Source: Caldisericota bacterium
GTDB taxonomy: Bacteria > Caldisericota > Caldisericia > Cryosericales > Cryosericaceae
Reading direction: 5' to 3'
Assembly: GCA_026390195.1 (NCBI GenBank)
Contig: JAPLGK010000050.1
Span: 1-7,179, forward strand
Length of the DNA: 7,179 nucleotides
Under the pieces are notes generated by a model, which was not told the DNA's origin, did not search any database, and was given only the letters and a program-made list of their open reading frames with translations. How positions within the stretch are numbered: position 1 is the stretch's first letter; each line of letters begins with the position of its first letter. This document shows, one piece after another, positions 1 through 5,205 of this stretch. The translations under genes and the position numbers were made by a program.

Positions 1-189
1 CAGATGCGCGTGACACTGCCGATCGAGGAACCCGTCTGGGTCGAAGTCATGAACGGCGAAGAACGCGTGACCAGAAAGGCGGAACTCTACGTGCGCCCCG
101 GCGAGATGGTCAATATGGACATTCCACAGTCTGCCTACGACGCGGTGCAACGCGCGTCCGAGCTGAGCGTGCGAGTCGTCAGGAAATAA
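1..189 (+). CDS. C-terminal end of a probable NAD(P)/FAD-dependent oxidoreductase (partial)
   Basis: The reading frame is open from the first base and ends at a TAA at 187-189, so only the last 62 residues are visible. They contain none of the nucleotide-binding motifs. The segment alternates short beta-strand-like stretches and includes a VRPGEMV motif followed by a short amphipathic tail ending in VRVVRK. From memory of the family, flavoproteins encoded directly before DUF1667 genes end in a small beta-rich domain with a similar 'RPGEM' element, and this is the main support for the call. The next gene starts 10 bases after the stop, and its Shine-Dalgarno GGAG (190-193) begins immediately after it, which indicates co-transcription and probably translational coupling. 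The gene may equally be another subunit of the same redox operon. The identity rests on context and a short tail, so it is moderate at best. Confidence 0.55.
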   Translation, partial: QMRVTLPIEEPVWVEVMNGEERVTRKAELYVRPGEMVNMDIPQSAYDAVQRASELSVRVVRK

Positions 190-199
190 GGAGACTGAT

Positions 200-583
200 A
201 TGACGCAGGAACATAGGGAGTTTATCTGCATTACATGTCCAAGGGGCTGCGCCTTGGACGTGACGATGGAGGGCGAGGCCGTCGTCAAGATGGAAGGGAA
301 CAGTTGCAAGCGCGGCGTCGACTATGTAACGGGGGAACTGAAGGACCCGCGGCGCATGGTGACGACCACGGTCCGGGTAAAGGGCGGCGTACATCCTCTT
401 GCACCGGTCTACACCGAATCGCCGATTCCCAAGCCACGTATTTTTGATCTACTGGCCGAAATCCGGAAAATCGAGCTTAAGGCTCCCGTAAAGTGCGGGG
501 ACGTAGTCATTGAAAATGCGCTCGGCACGGGCGTCAACGTTCTGGCAAGCAGGAATATTCCGGCAAGAAGCGAGGCATCATAG
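200..583 (+). CDS. DUF1667 domain protein, Cys-rich redox partner
   Basis: This 127-residue protein has the DUF1667 signature near its start: C10-x2-C13-P-x-G-C17, then G33-N-S-C36-x-R-G. Four closely spaced cysteines suggest an Fe-S cluster or another metal site, and a fifth (C99) lies in a VKCGDVV motif of the C-terminal part. The middle part (about 50-80, DPRRMVTTTVRV then PIPKPRIFDLL) is the usual body of the family, and the length is normal. In many anaerobes DUF1667 genes follow glycerol-3-phosphate-dehydrogenase-like and NAD(P)/FAD-dependent oxidoreductase genes, which matches the upstream neighbour. I infer an electron-transfer or assembly role in that complex; no reaction is established from the sequence. 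The ATG at 200 is preceded by GGAG at 190-193. The next gene begins 8 bases after the stop, with its AGGAG overlapping the TAG. No signal peptide is visible, so it should act in the cytoplasm. Confidence 0.88.
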   Translation: MTQEHREFICITCPRGCALDVTMEGEAVVKMEGNSCKRGVDYVTGELKDPRRMVTTTVRVKGGVHPLAPVYTESPIPKPRIFDLLAEIRKIELKAPVKCGDVVIENALGTGVNVLASRNIPARSEAS

Positions 584-591
584 GAGCTGAG

Positions 592-861
592 ATGGCAGAA
601 GACCTGCAGGAGGACAAAGGCGTCATCGTACCACCAGAAACACCGACACCCACTGTCGAGCCGAAGCCTGGGCTGAGTCAGAAGAAGCAACCGCCGCGCT
701 ACTGGATCAGACTCGCCATATTCCTTGTGCCACTTATCCTCAGCGAGATCATGTTCTTGCGCGTCGGGAGAGGATGGAGCGCTGTGATATTTCCAGTAGC
801 CTGGGTAGCCTTCTTCTACTTTCAGATGAAACGAGGCGGGTGGAACATTTTCAAACCCTGA
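592..861 (+). CDS. Small two-helix membrane protein, unknown function
   Basis: This 89-residue protein belongs to no family that I recognise. Residues 1-37 are hydrophilic and rich in Pro, Glu and Thr (an extended, probably disordered tail), ending in a basic patch (QKKQPPR). Two hydrophobic helices follow, at about 38-56 and 62-78. They are joined by a short RVGRG turn, and a basic end (KRGGWNIFKP) closes the protein. The positive-inside rule is ambiguous because the turn, the tail and the C-terminus are all basic. A helical hairpin with both ends in the cytoplasm is the simplest model. The ATG at 592 has AGGAG at 582-586, overlapping the stop of the DUF1667 gene, so it is the last gene of that operon and is co-translated. 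It may anchor or regulate the upstream oxidoreductase, but this is only inferred from position. A chance ORF is unlikely given the good ribosome site and coherent hydrophobic profile. Confidence 0.75.
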   Translation: MAEDLQEDKGVIVPPETPTPTVEPKPGLSQKKQPPRYWIRLAIFLVPLILSEIMFLRVGRGWSAVIFPVAWVAFFYFQMKRGGWNIFKP

Positions 862-1230
862 AGAGGTAGCCAGTATCTCGACTGGACGGCAAGCGAGTAG
901 TAGTCACCGATGGTTCTGGCTTTGAAGATCCGGAGTGCTGGGCGCCCTCTCCGTGCATGCACGGAGAGGGCGCCCAGGTTACGGATACCGGCCGGACAGC
1001 TTTCACCAGCGGGAATCACGTGTTCGCTATCTGCCCTGCGTTAGACGCGGGCGTGACAACAATGTGAAAAGTCCGGTTGCATTGCCCTCCCGGGCATTGT
1101 GCCGTTTCCAGCTGCAGCAAGCAGCAATTCCCTTTCCTTTTTCAGATTACCCCGGGCTGAACTCACCCGGGAGGTCTCCTTTTCTGGGGTTATCCTCTCC
1201 TCGGCGTTCAGATGAGAGCGTCCGCATAGG
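862..1230. other. Non-coding region between converging genes, rich in small inverted repeats
   Basis: No believable gene is seen here: the open frames have no ribosome site and run through hairpins. Besides the 40-bp palindrome (938-977) there is a CCAGT/ACTGG hairpin at 870-885, a TGCCC/GGGCA hairpin around 1083-1096, and a GCTGC/GCAGC hairpin at 1111-1125. A pyrimidine-rich run follows that last hairpin, up to about 1142, and could act as a weak plus-strand terminator for the 1-861 operon. The hexamer CCCGGG occurs three times (1089-1094, 1151-1156, 1166-1171); the last two can pair with each other around a 9-base loop. I recognise no tRNA, riboswitch or known small RNA. A small RNA read from either strand is possible but unproven. 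Confidence 0.5.
938..977. repeat. Perfect 40-bp palindrome
   Basis: The 20 bases at 938-957 are the exact reverse complement of 958-977, with no mismatch and no spacer. The arms are GC-rich, and the centre is TGCATGCA, so as RNA it would form a stem of 16-18 bp with a tight loop. It lies 76 bases past the last stop of the plus-strand operon and 304 bases past the stop of the minus-strand BMP gene. Neither strand has a T-run after the stem, so it is not a standard intrinsic terminator. It could still stabilise 3' ends, slow polymerase on both strands, or be one copy of a dispersed palindromic repeat. Confidence 0.9.
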
Positions 1231-1258
1231 AAAAACCCCCGGCGTGAAGCCGGGGGTT
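1231..1258 (-). terminator. Intrinsic terminator of the BMP gene
   Basis: Read on the minus strand, an 8-bp stem (CCCCCGGC, 5-base loop, GCCGGGGG) is followed directly by TTTTT. The stem bases are 1249-1256 and 1236-1243, and the T-run is 1235-1231. It starts 24 bases after the BMP stop codon. On the plus strand the stem is followed only by TTGG, so it works mainly for the minus strand. Confidence 0.9.
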
Positions 1259-1281
1259 GGCAGTCGATTCTGAAGCAGAAT

Positions 1282-2865
1282 CTAGTAGCCAGTTGGAGGT
1301 GTCCAGGCCGCGACCTTTGTGGGGTCTTCGGGAGGAGTGATCTTGCCGTCGATGATGTCTTGGCGAAGGGTGTTAATCTTGGCAATCTGGGCGGCGGACA
1401 GGACCTTGGCAACGTTACCCTGGGCCCAGCCCACACCACCATTGCGAAGAGACAGGGTGATGACGCCAGGAGTGAAGGTGCCGTCGACCATGGACTTGAC
1501 GGAGATGTAGGTGGCGAAGTCGACGTGCTTGAGAGCAGATGTCAGCGTGCCGGCAGGGTACAGGTTCGGGTTCTTGCCCATGTCCACGTCGACACCGATG
1601 CCCCACAGACCCTTGCCAGGTCCGCCGGCTTCTTTGATGGCTTCGAACATGCCGTTGCCAGTGGCTCCGGCAGCATGGAACAGGATATCGCACTTCTGGC
1701 CGAGCATTGTCTGGGCAATCTGCTTGCCCTTGGGCTGGTCGCCGAAGCTGCCGGCGTACACGTTGGACACGTTGGCGCCAGCAGTGCCGTAAGCCGTCTT
1801 GTTGGTCGTCTTGATACCAGCGAAGAAACCTGCTTCATAGCGCTGGACCGGCGGAACGGGAATACCACCGATGTAGCCGATCTTGTTGGCCTTCGTCGCA
1901 TAGCCCGCGATGGCGCCAACAAGGAACCCGCACTGCTCTTCCTTGAACAGGAAACAGACAAGGTTGGGCAGGGTGGGCAGAGGTGCATAATTGGAGTCGG
2001 TGGGAACGGCGTCGATCAGCATGAACTTGGTCTTCGGATGTTCCTTGGCGACCTGGTAGGTGGCGTCGGCAAGCATGAAGCCGACCGCGACGATGAGCGC
2101 GCAGCCCTCGTCCTCGGCGAGCTTGGTGAGGTTGGGGATGTAGTCCGTCTGCTCTTTGGACTCAAGGATAATCGGAAGGACATTCGTGAGTGGAACAATA
2201 TTCCGGTCACTGAGGTCCGGGGCGTTGTCGGCCAAGGACTGCTTGTACGCAGCATCGGTCATCGCCGTGTATCCGCCGCCCTTGACGTAGGACTTCTTGG
2301 CTGCCCAGGTCTCGAGGCCGCGCATGGCGGAGTCGTTGAATGACTGGTCCCCACGGCCACCGACGTCGGTGACAAGGCCAATCTTGACAGTGGTCGTGAG
2401 AGGAGCCTTGGAGGTGATGGTGACTGTGTGGGCGGTCGCATTCCAGGCGACGTTCAACCCGGACTTCTCAGAAATGAAGCGAATCGGAATGAGCGTGCGG
2501 CCGGCTTTGGAGATGTAGGCGGCTGCATCCATGAGGACGGCGTCACCATTGATCTTGACAGCCTTCTGACCAATGATGAACTCGAAGGACGTTGCGCCGA
2601 GAAGGACGGCTACCTTCTTCGTGGCGGCGTCATAGTTGACGTCGGCGCCAAAAGCCTCCGACACCAGACGAATCGGCACGAACGTGCGGGAGTCAGTGAT
2701 CACCGGGGCTTGGTCACCCTTCTTGGTAGTCCCATTTAACATGTAATCGACCTTGCCGATTGTCAGAACGAGAGTGGTCGTCGTTGCAGCAGTAGTATGG
2801 GATACACCAGCCGTGAGCCCTGCAATCATTGCCAGGACGACAAGAAGCGAAACAAATCTCTTCAC
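1282..2865 (-). CDS. BMP-family nucleoside-type solute-binding protein with N-terminal stalk domains
   Basis: An exported substrate-binding protein of 527 residues. Residues 1-26 form a signal peptide (KR, then a hydrophobic core, ending near TTA/AT) with no lipobox cysteine. Two copper-amine-oxidase-N-like 'stalk' units follow: about 32-90, with FVPIRLVSEAFGADV at 62-76, and about 94-152, with LIPIRFISEKSGLNV at 125-139. From about 160 to 500 is the BMP/Med-type domain. Its marks are LVTDVGGRGDQSFNDSA (164-180), VGFMLADA (261-268), YAGSFGDQPKGK (370-381), HAAGATGNG (397-405) and GIGVDVD (422-428). Relatives (PnrA, BmpA) bind purine nucleosides for ABC uptake, so a nucleoside ligand is likely but not proven. 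Residues about 199-231 look like extra sequence compared with ordinary BMP proteins. The start is GTG at 2865, chosen because GGAGG (2871-2875) lies 5 bases before it and the signal peptide begins there; the ATG 12 bases upstream contains the ribosome site. No permease gene is in view. A strong terminator follows. Confidence 0.93.
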   Translation of the reverse strand: MKRFVSLLVVLAMIAGLTAGVSHTTAATTTTLVLTIGKVDYMLNGTTKKGDQAPVITDSRTFVPIRLVSEAFGADVNYDAATKKVAVLLGATSFEFIIGQKAVKINGDAVLMDAAAYISKAGRTLIPIRFISEKSGLNVAWNATAHTVTITSKAPLTTTVKIGLVTDVGGRGDQSFNDSAMRGLETWAAKKSYVKGGGYTAMTDAAYKQSLADNAPDLSDRNIVPLTNVLPIILESKEQTDYIPNLTKLAEDEGCALIVAVGFMLADATYQVAKEHPKTKFMLIDAVPTDSNYAPLPTLPNLVCFLFKEEQCGFLVGAIAGYATKANKIGYIGGIPVPPVQRYEAGFFAGIKTTNKTAYGTAGANVSNVYAGSFGDQPKGKQIAQTMLGQKCDILFHAAGATGNGMFEAIKEAGGPGKGLWGIGVDVDMGKNPNLYPAGTLTSALKHVDFATYISVKSMVDGTFTPGVITLSLRNGGVGWAQGNVAKVLSAAQIAKINTLRQDIIDGKITPPEDPTKVAAWTPPTGY

Positions 2866-2870
2866 GTTTG

Positions 2871-2875
2871 CCTCC
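2871..2875 (-). promoter_or_regulatory. Shine-Dalgarno that decides the BMP start
   Basis: GGAGG on the minus strand lies 5 bases before GTG (2865-2863). An in-frame ATG at 2877-2875 overlaps it and has no ribosome site of its own, and a GTG at 2904-2902 also lacks one. Starting at 2865 places the Lys-Arg of the signal peptide right after the initiator residue. Confidence 0.8.
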
Positions 2876-2883
2876 ATAGTAGG

Positions 2884-2911
2884 ATGTGGTACACCTCGGG
2901 GCACATGTCAA
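2884..2911 (-). promoter_or_regulatory. Candidate promoter of the BMP gene
   Basis: On the minus strand there is a perfect -35 box, TTGACA (2911-2906), then a 16-base spacer and a poor -10, CCACAT (2889-2884). The same TTGACATG string forms the -35 of the neighbouring nucleotidase gene. Transcription from here would give a very short leader of roughly a dozen bases. An alternative is TTGACC at 2952-2947 within the tandem repeat, with a weak TAGTCT 16 bases on (2930-2925), giving a leader of about 50 bases. Confidence 0.35.
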
Positions 2912-2929
2912 CGCTCCACCCATAAGACT

Positions 2930-2973
2930 AGACATAACACCTCTTCGGTCAAGACATAACACCTCTTCGGTCA
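2930..2973. repeat. 22-bp direct tandem repeat, two exact copies
   Basis: Copies lie at 2930-2951 and 2952-2973, identical and abutting, followed by a 4-base start of a third copy (AGAC, 2974-2977). On the minus strand each copy boundary contains TTGACC, so two -35-like or operator-like boxes sit 22 bp apart, about two helical turns. The array is 65-108 bp upstream of the BMP start. It could be a regulator site or a recent slippage duplication of a promoter element. Confidence 0.85.
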
Positions 2974-3114
2974 AGACTCGCGGGGCTCCTTCGTGTCGTT
3001 CTCCGGCCTGCCGACGCAGTCGCCATCCTATGGTGGCAGGGCAAGACCCGTCCGCAGGAAAACGATCGGCGTGACGTAAACTGTCCAGTCTCCCGTCAGG
3101 GCATAGCGGACGAA

Positions 3115-3131
3115 TCGCCCGATCTGGGCGA
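3115..3131 (-). terminator. Weak terminator-like hairpin after the nucleotidase gene
   Basis: TCGCCC and GGGCGA pair around a 5-base loop, 28 bases past the nucleotidase stop on the minus strand. The bases that follow (ATTCGTCC) are not a real T-run, so termination would be partial or factor-aided. Confidence 0.3.
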
Positions 3132-3159
3132 CCAAACCAGTCCAGCACGGGCGCAAGGT

Positions 3160-4626
3160 CTAGCAATACTGCAGACGGCCCTCCACCTCGGAGCTCACGT
3201 TCTGGTGGTTGCGGAGGTACTCCTCGATGACGTCCCGGCCGGACGTGGCAAGCAGGCGGGGCTGCTCAAGCTGTGCCAGCTCCGCTGCGGTCAACTGCAG
3301 CCCGACGGTCGAGTTCTTGTAGTGGTATCCCTGCAGACAGATGGAGTACTGCGAGGAATCGATGACGGGAACGCCGTTCAGGGTCAGTGACACCAGCTCA
3401 TGCTTCGCCAGGCCATAGACCGCCTTCACACCCTTGTTCACCTGGTAGTACTCGCCCTCGCCATTGCGGTTCTCCGGGCGCATGAACCCGGCGAATGCGT
3501 GCTTGAGTTGTGCGCCGGTCACGGTGAACCGGGTGATGGAGTCATCGTACGGGAACAGCGCCAGGTAGCCGCCCAGGGTGACGATGGGACCCAGCTCCGT
3601 CTTGCGGATGCTGCCGCTGCCGACGAATGCGACATCGACCCTAGTCTTCTCCTGGATGGCGTCGGCGAACAGGTTTCCAAGCTCTGTCTCGCGTACGCGT
3701 TCCGGGTGCGTGAGCGTGCGTGTGAACTTGGAGATGATACTGCCGTACTTCATGTCGATGACGTCCTTGAATCCGTCGATGAACGCGGTGAGCTTGTCGT
3801 CGGGCTGGCAGTGGGCATTGTCGATCGGGACCAGCTTCCATGTCCAGTCGACAATGCTGTTGGTGTCGTCATTCACCGTGATGTCGAACCGTCCAATCTG
3901 GTCGGTGCCGGTGCCTGCCTGCGCGATCAGGACGTTGTTGACGAGGGCGGGCTGCTCCAGTATCGTGTGGCTGTGCCCTCCGATGATCATGTCGACACCC
4001 CATGCGGGGTTCAGAAGGCTCGCAAGCTCCTTGTCGGACTCGAAGCCGATGTGGGTCAGCAGGACGGTCAGGTCTATGTCATCGGTCTTGTAGGCGTTGC
4101 AGATCTTCCCGACCTCGGAGGCCGCCTCCTGCAGCGTGATAAACGACGACAGCATGTTGTCGGTCTTCAGCATGTCGATGACCTTCTCGGTGATGATCCC
4201 GATAAACAGGATATCGAAGCCGTCGAGATTCTTCACCACATACGGTCTGAACAGGCGCTTGTTGTACTGGGTGATGTACAGGTTGGCGTTGACGATGGGG
4301 AAGTTGGCCATCTTCTCCAGGAACAGCAGGTGTGGCAGCCCATAGTCGAACTCGTGGTTGCCCAGTGTGGCAACGTCCGGAGCCAGGTAGTTCATGATCT
4401 CCATCGTGCTGATCCCCTTGTACTCGGCGTCGATGAGCGACCCCTGCACCATGTCGCCCGCAATGCAGTACAAAACGTTCTTTTCCTCGTTCCGGACCTG
4501 GTTGATGTACCCGGACAACAGTGACAGGCCGCCGATGAGGTGGCCCTCTTCGCCGCGCATCTCTGCGAGGAAATCGCCGTGCATGTCGTTGCTATGAAGG
4601 ATCGTGAACCGTTTCGTGGCACCCAT
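3160..4626 (-). CDS. Bifunctional metallophosphatase / 5'-nucleotidase, apparently cytoplasmic
   Basis: A 488-residue two-domain enzyme of the UshA/YunD type that removes phosphate from nucleotides and often also cleaves UDP-sugars. The metallophosphatase domain (about 5-235) shows every metal-site motif: D14-x-H16 in HSNDMHGD, G57-D58-M-V-Q-G, G89-N90-H91-E92-F-D-Y-G, T191-H192-I-G and G216-G-H218-S-H220-T. The 5'-nucleotidase C-terminal domain (about 295-480) begins with ETELGNLFADAI (313-324) and includes FPYDD and YYQVNKGVK, the usual substrate-side elements. The length is normal. The start is ATG 4626, with a near-perfect AGGAGGT just upstream. The protein starts MGATKRFTILHSND, so there is no signal peptide or anchor, unlike secreted UshA-type enzymes. 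Some Firmicute homologues also lack one. The next gene downstream on this strand encodes a nucleoside-type binding protein, which suggests a shared salvage role. The exact substrate cannot be read from sequence. Confidence 0.93.
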   Translation of the reverse strand: MGATKRFTILHSNDMHGDFLAEMRGEEGHLIGGLSLLSGYINQVRNEEKNVLYCIAGDMVQGSLIDAEYKGISTMEIMNYLAPDVATLGNHEFDYGLPHLLFLEKMANFPIVNANLYITQYNKRLFRPYVVKNLDGFDILFIGIITEKVIDMLKTDNMLSSFITLQEAASEVGKICNAYKTDDIDLTVLLTHIGFESDKELASLLNPAWGVDMIIGGHSHTILEQPALVNNVLIAQAGTGTDQIGRFDITVNDDTNSIVDWTWKLVPIDNAHCQPDDKLTAFIDGFKDVIDMKYGSIISKFTRTLTHPERVRETELGNLFADAIQEKTRVDVAFVGSGSIRKTELGPIVTLGGYLALFPYDDSITRFTVTGAQLKHAFAGFMRPENRNGEGEYYQVNKGVKAVYGLAKHELVSLTLNGVPVIDSSQYSICLQGYHYKNSTVGLQLTAAELAQLEQPRLLATSGRDVIEEYLRNHQNVSSEVEGRLQYC

Positions 4627-4668
4627 AGTGACCTCCTGTGGAGAATGGCGGTGAGAGCTCCTGGGCAC

Positions 4669-4696
4669 ATTCTCGGGGAAAGGGGCTTCATGTCAA
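4669..4696 (-). promoter_or_regulatory. Promoter of the 5'-nucleotidase gene
   Basis: On the minus strand, consensus -35 TTGACA (4696-4691), a 16-base spacer, and -10 GAGAAT (4674-4669, 4 of 6 matches). Transcription would begin near 4662 and leave a leader of about 36 bases ending in the AGGAGGT site. It is the best sigma-70-type promoter in the window. Confidence 0.6.
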
Positions 4697-4757
4697 GCGC
4701 GTGCCACTGTCCATGCGGGCTGGCCCTTCGATGGAGTCGCCAGGCGCCACGTCACCA

Positions 4758-4785
4758 TTGCCACGGGTGCCGGGCCGTGTACTAT
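4758..4785 (+). promoter_or_regulatory. Candidate csaA promoter
   Basis: TTGCCA (4758-4763, 5 of 6 to the -35 consensus), a 16-base spacer and TACTAT (4780-4785, 4 of 6 to the -10). The start of transcription would fall near 4792, about 18 bases before the GTG start, leaving just room for the GGAGG site. With the promoter on the opposite strand it makes a divergent control region between 4627 and 4809. Confidence 0.45.
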
Positions 4786-4799
4786 TGACCAAAAGGAAT

Positions 4800-4804
4800 G
4801 GAGG
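4800..4804 (+). promoter_or_regulatory. Shine-Dalgarno that decides the csaA start
   Basis: GGAGG lies 5 bases before GTG 4810. The in-frame ATG at 4798 shares its G with this site and has only AAGGA two bases or so upstream, too close to work well. Starting at GTG gives the N-terminus (V/M)ATIQDFEQLDIRTGTI, which fits the CsaA family; the longer form would add four residues. Confidence 0.75.
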
Positions 4805-4809
4805 CGACG

Positions 4810-5139
4810 GTGGCGACGATACAGGACTTTGAGCAACTCGATATCAGGACGGGGACGATCACCGCGTGCGAGCCGTTTTCCCAAGCCCGCAAGCCCGCGT
4901 ACAAGCTGACCATCGACTTTGGGCCCGACGTAGGCATCAAACGTTCCAGCGCACAGATCACAGCCCTCTACGCGCCGGAGCAGCTTGTCGGGCGCCAGGT
5001 GCTAGGCGTCGTGAACTTTCCCAGCCGTGTCGTGGCGGGGTTCCTGTCAGAAGTGCTGGTCCTCGGTGTCTATGCTCCCGATGGCGTGGTGCTGGTCGGT
5101 GCTGACCGTCCAGTACCCGACGGGCTCAGGCTCGGGTGA
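4810..5139 (+). CDS. csaA: CsaA-type tRNA-binding-domain protein / export chaperone
   Basis: This 109-residue protein consists of one OB-fold 'tRNA-binding' domain over its whole length, the normal size for CsaA. Family features are LDIRTGTI (10-17), ARKPAYKLTIDFGPDVGIKRSSAQIT (26-51), LVGRQVLGVVNFP (59-71) and the C-terminal AGFLSEVLVLG (76-86) and DRPVPDGLRLG (99-109). CsaA proteins are homodimeric cytoplasmic chaperones reported to assist Sec-type protein export in Bacillus, and the fold is related to tRNA-binding domains of synthetases and Trbp111. Which role dominates here cannot be told from sequence. GTG is taken as the start because GGAGG sits 5 bases ahead and the residues match the family start. 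The gene appears to be a single cistron with its own promoter, divergent from the nucleotidase. The next gene lies 66 bases downstream with a separate candidate promoter and no strong terminator between, so read-through is possible. Confidence 0.95.
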   Translation: MATIQDFEQLDIRTGTITACEPFSQARKPAYKLTIDFGPDVGIKRSSAQITALYAPEQLVGRQVLGVVNFPSRVVAGFLSEVLVLGVYAPDGVVLVGADRPVPDGLRLG

Positions 5140-5149
5140 TCCAGAGGTG

Positions 5150-5177
5150 TTGCGCCTCAGCGTGCTGCGGCTATCAT
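5150..5177 (+). promoter_or_regulatory. Candidate promoter of the HerA-like ATPase gene
   Basis: TATCAT (5172-5177) matches the -10 consensus at 5 of 6 positions; the -35 TTGCGC (5150-5155) is weak, with a 16-base spacer. Transcription near 5184 would give a leader of about 22 bases. A small hairpin (GAGGTG/CGCCTC with one wobble, 5144-5158) overlaps the -35 and has no T-run after it. Confidence 0.35.
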
Positions 5178-5194
5178 GAGGGAGAACCTCAATC

Positions 5195-5200
5195 AGGAGG
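5195..5200 (+). promoter_or_regulatory. Shine-Dalgarno of the ATPase gene
   Basis: AGGAGG lies 5 bases before ATG 5206. An in-frame ATG at 5176 lies upstream and would read through this site, but it falls inside the proposed -10 box and has no ribosome site, so 5206 is preferred. Confidence 0.8.
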
Positions 5201-5205
5201 CAACC

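Larger units (their letters stand above)
2866..3159. other. Spacer between the nucleotidase and BMP genes
   Basis: The spacer is long for co-transcribed genes. It carries the BMP ribosome site and candidate promoter, the 22-bp tandem repeat, and one weak hairpin just after the nucleotidase stop. The roughly 140 bases between the repeat and that hairpin (2978-3114) show no gene, no conserved RNA I recognise and no strong structure. The features favour a separate BMP transcript, although read-through from the nucleotidase is not excluded because its terminator is weak. Confidence 0.5.

Noticed and set aside
896..913. GTAGTCACCGATGG string resembling the end of a c-di-GMP-I riboswitch
   Set aside because: The rest of the aptamer (the conserved CAAAGCC element and paired arms) is absent, and it lies after a stop codon with no downstream plus-strand gene.
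1151..1171. CCCGGG pair as a plus-strand intrinsic terminator
   Set aside because: The stem is six pairs of self-complementary sequence around a 9-base loop, and the nearest T-run is several bases away, interrupted by AGGTCTCC.
935..1273. 112-codon plus-strand frame in the spacer
   Set aside because: It runs through the 40-bp palindrome and the BMP terminator and lacks a ribosome site; composition is not protein-like.
1360..2343. 327-codon open frame on the plus strand, opposite the BMP gene
   Set aside because: It is antisense to clear BMP motifs and runs Gly/Val/Asp-rich with no domain or ribosome site.
2930..2973. Tandem repeat as a possible CRISPR remnant
   Set aside because: The copies abut without spacers, there are only two, and there are no cas genes.
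2714..3166. 150-codon frame on the minus strand covering the spacer before the BMP gene
   Set aside because: It overlaps the BMP start out of frame, crosses the tandem repeat and hairpin, has no ribosome site and resembles no protein I know.
3400..4524. 374-codon open frame on the plus strand, opposite the 5'-nucleotidase
   Set aside because: It is antisense to a gene with complete catalytic motifs, has no ribosome site, and its product has a biased, fold-free composition typical of reverse-strand frames in GC-rich DNA.
4785..4790. TTGACC as a -35 box for csaA
   Set aside because: A matching -10 would fall inside the coding region, downstream of the ribosome site. The overlapping TACTAT works better as a -10.
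4798..4809. ATG 4798 as the csaA start
   Set aside because: Its only upstream purine run is too close, while GTG 4810 has GGAGG at ideal spacing and gives the family N-terminus.
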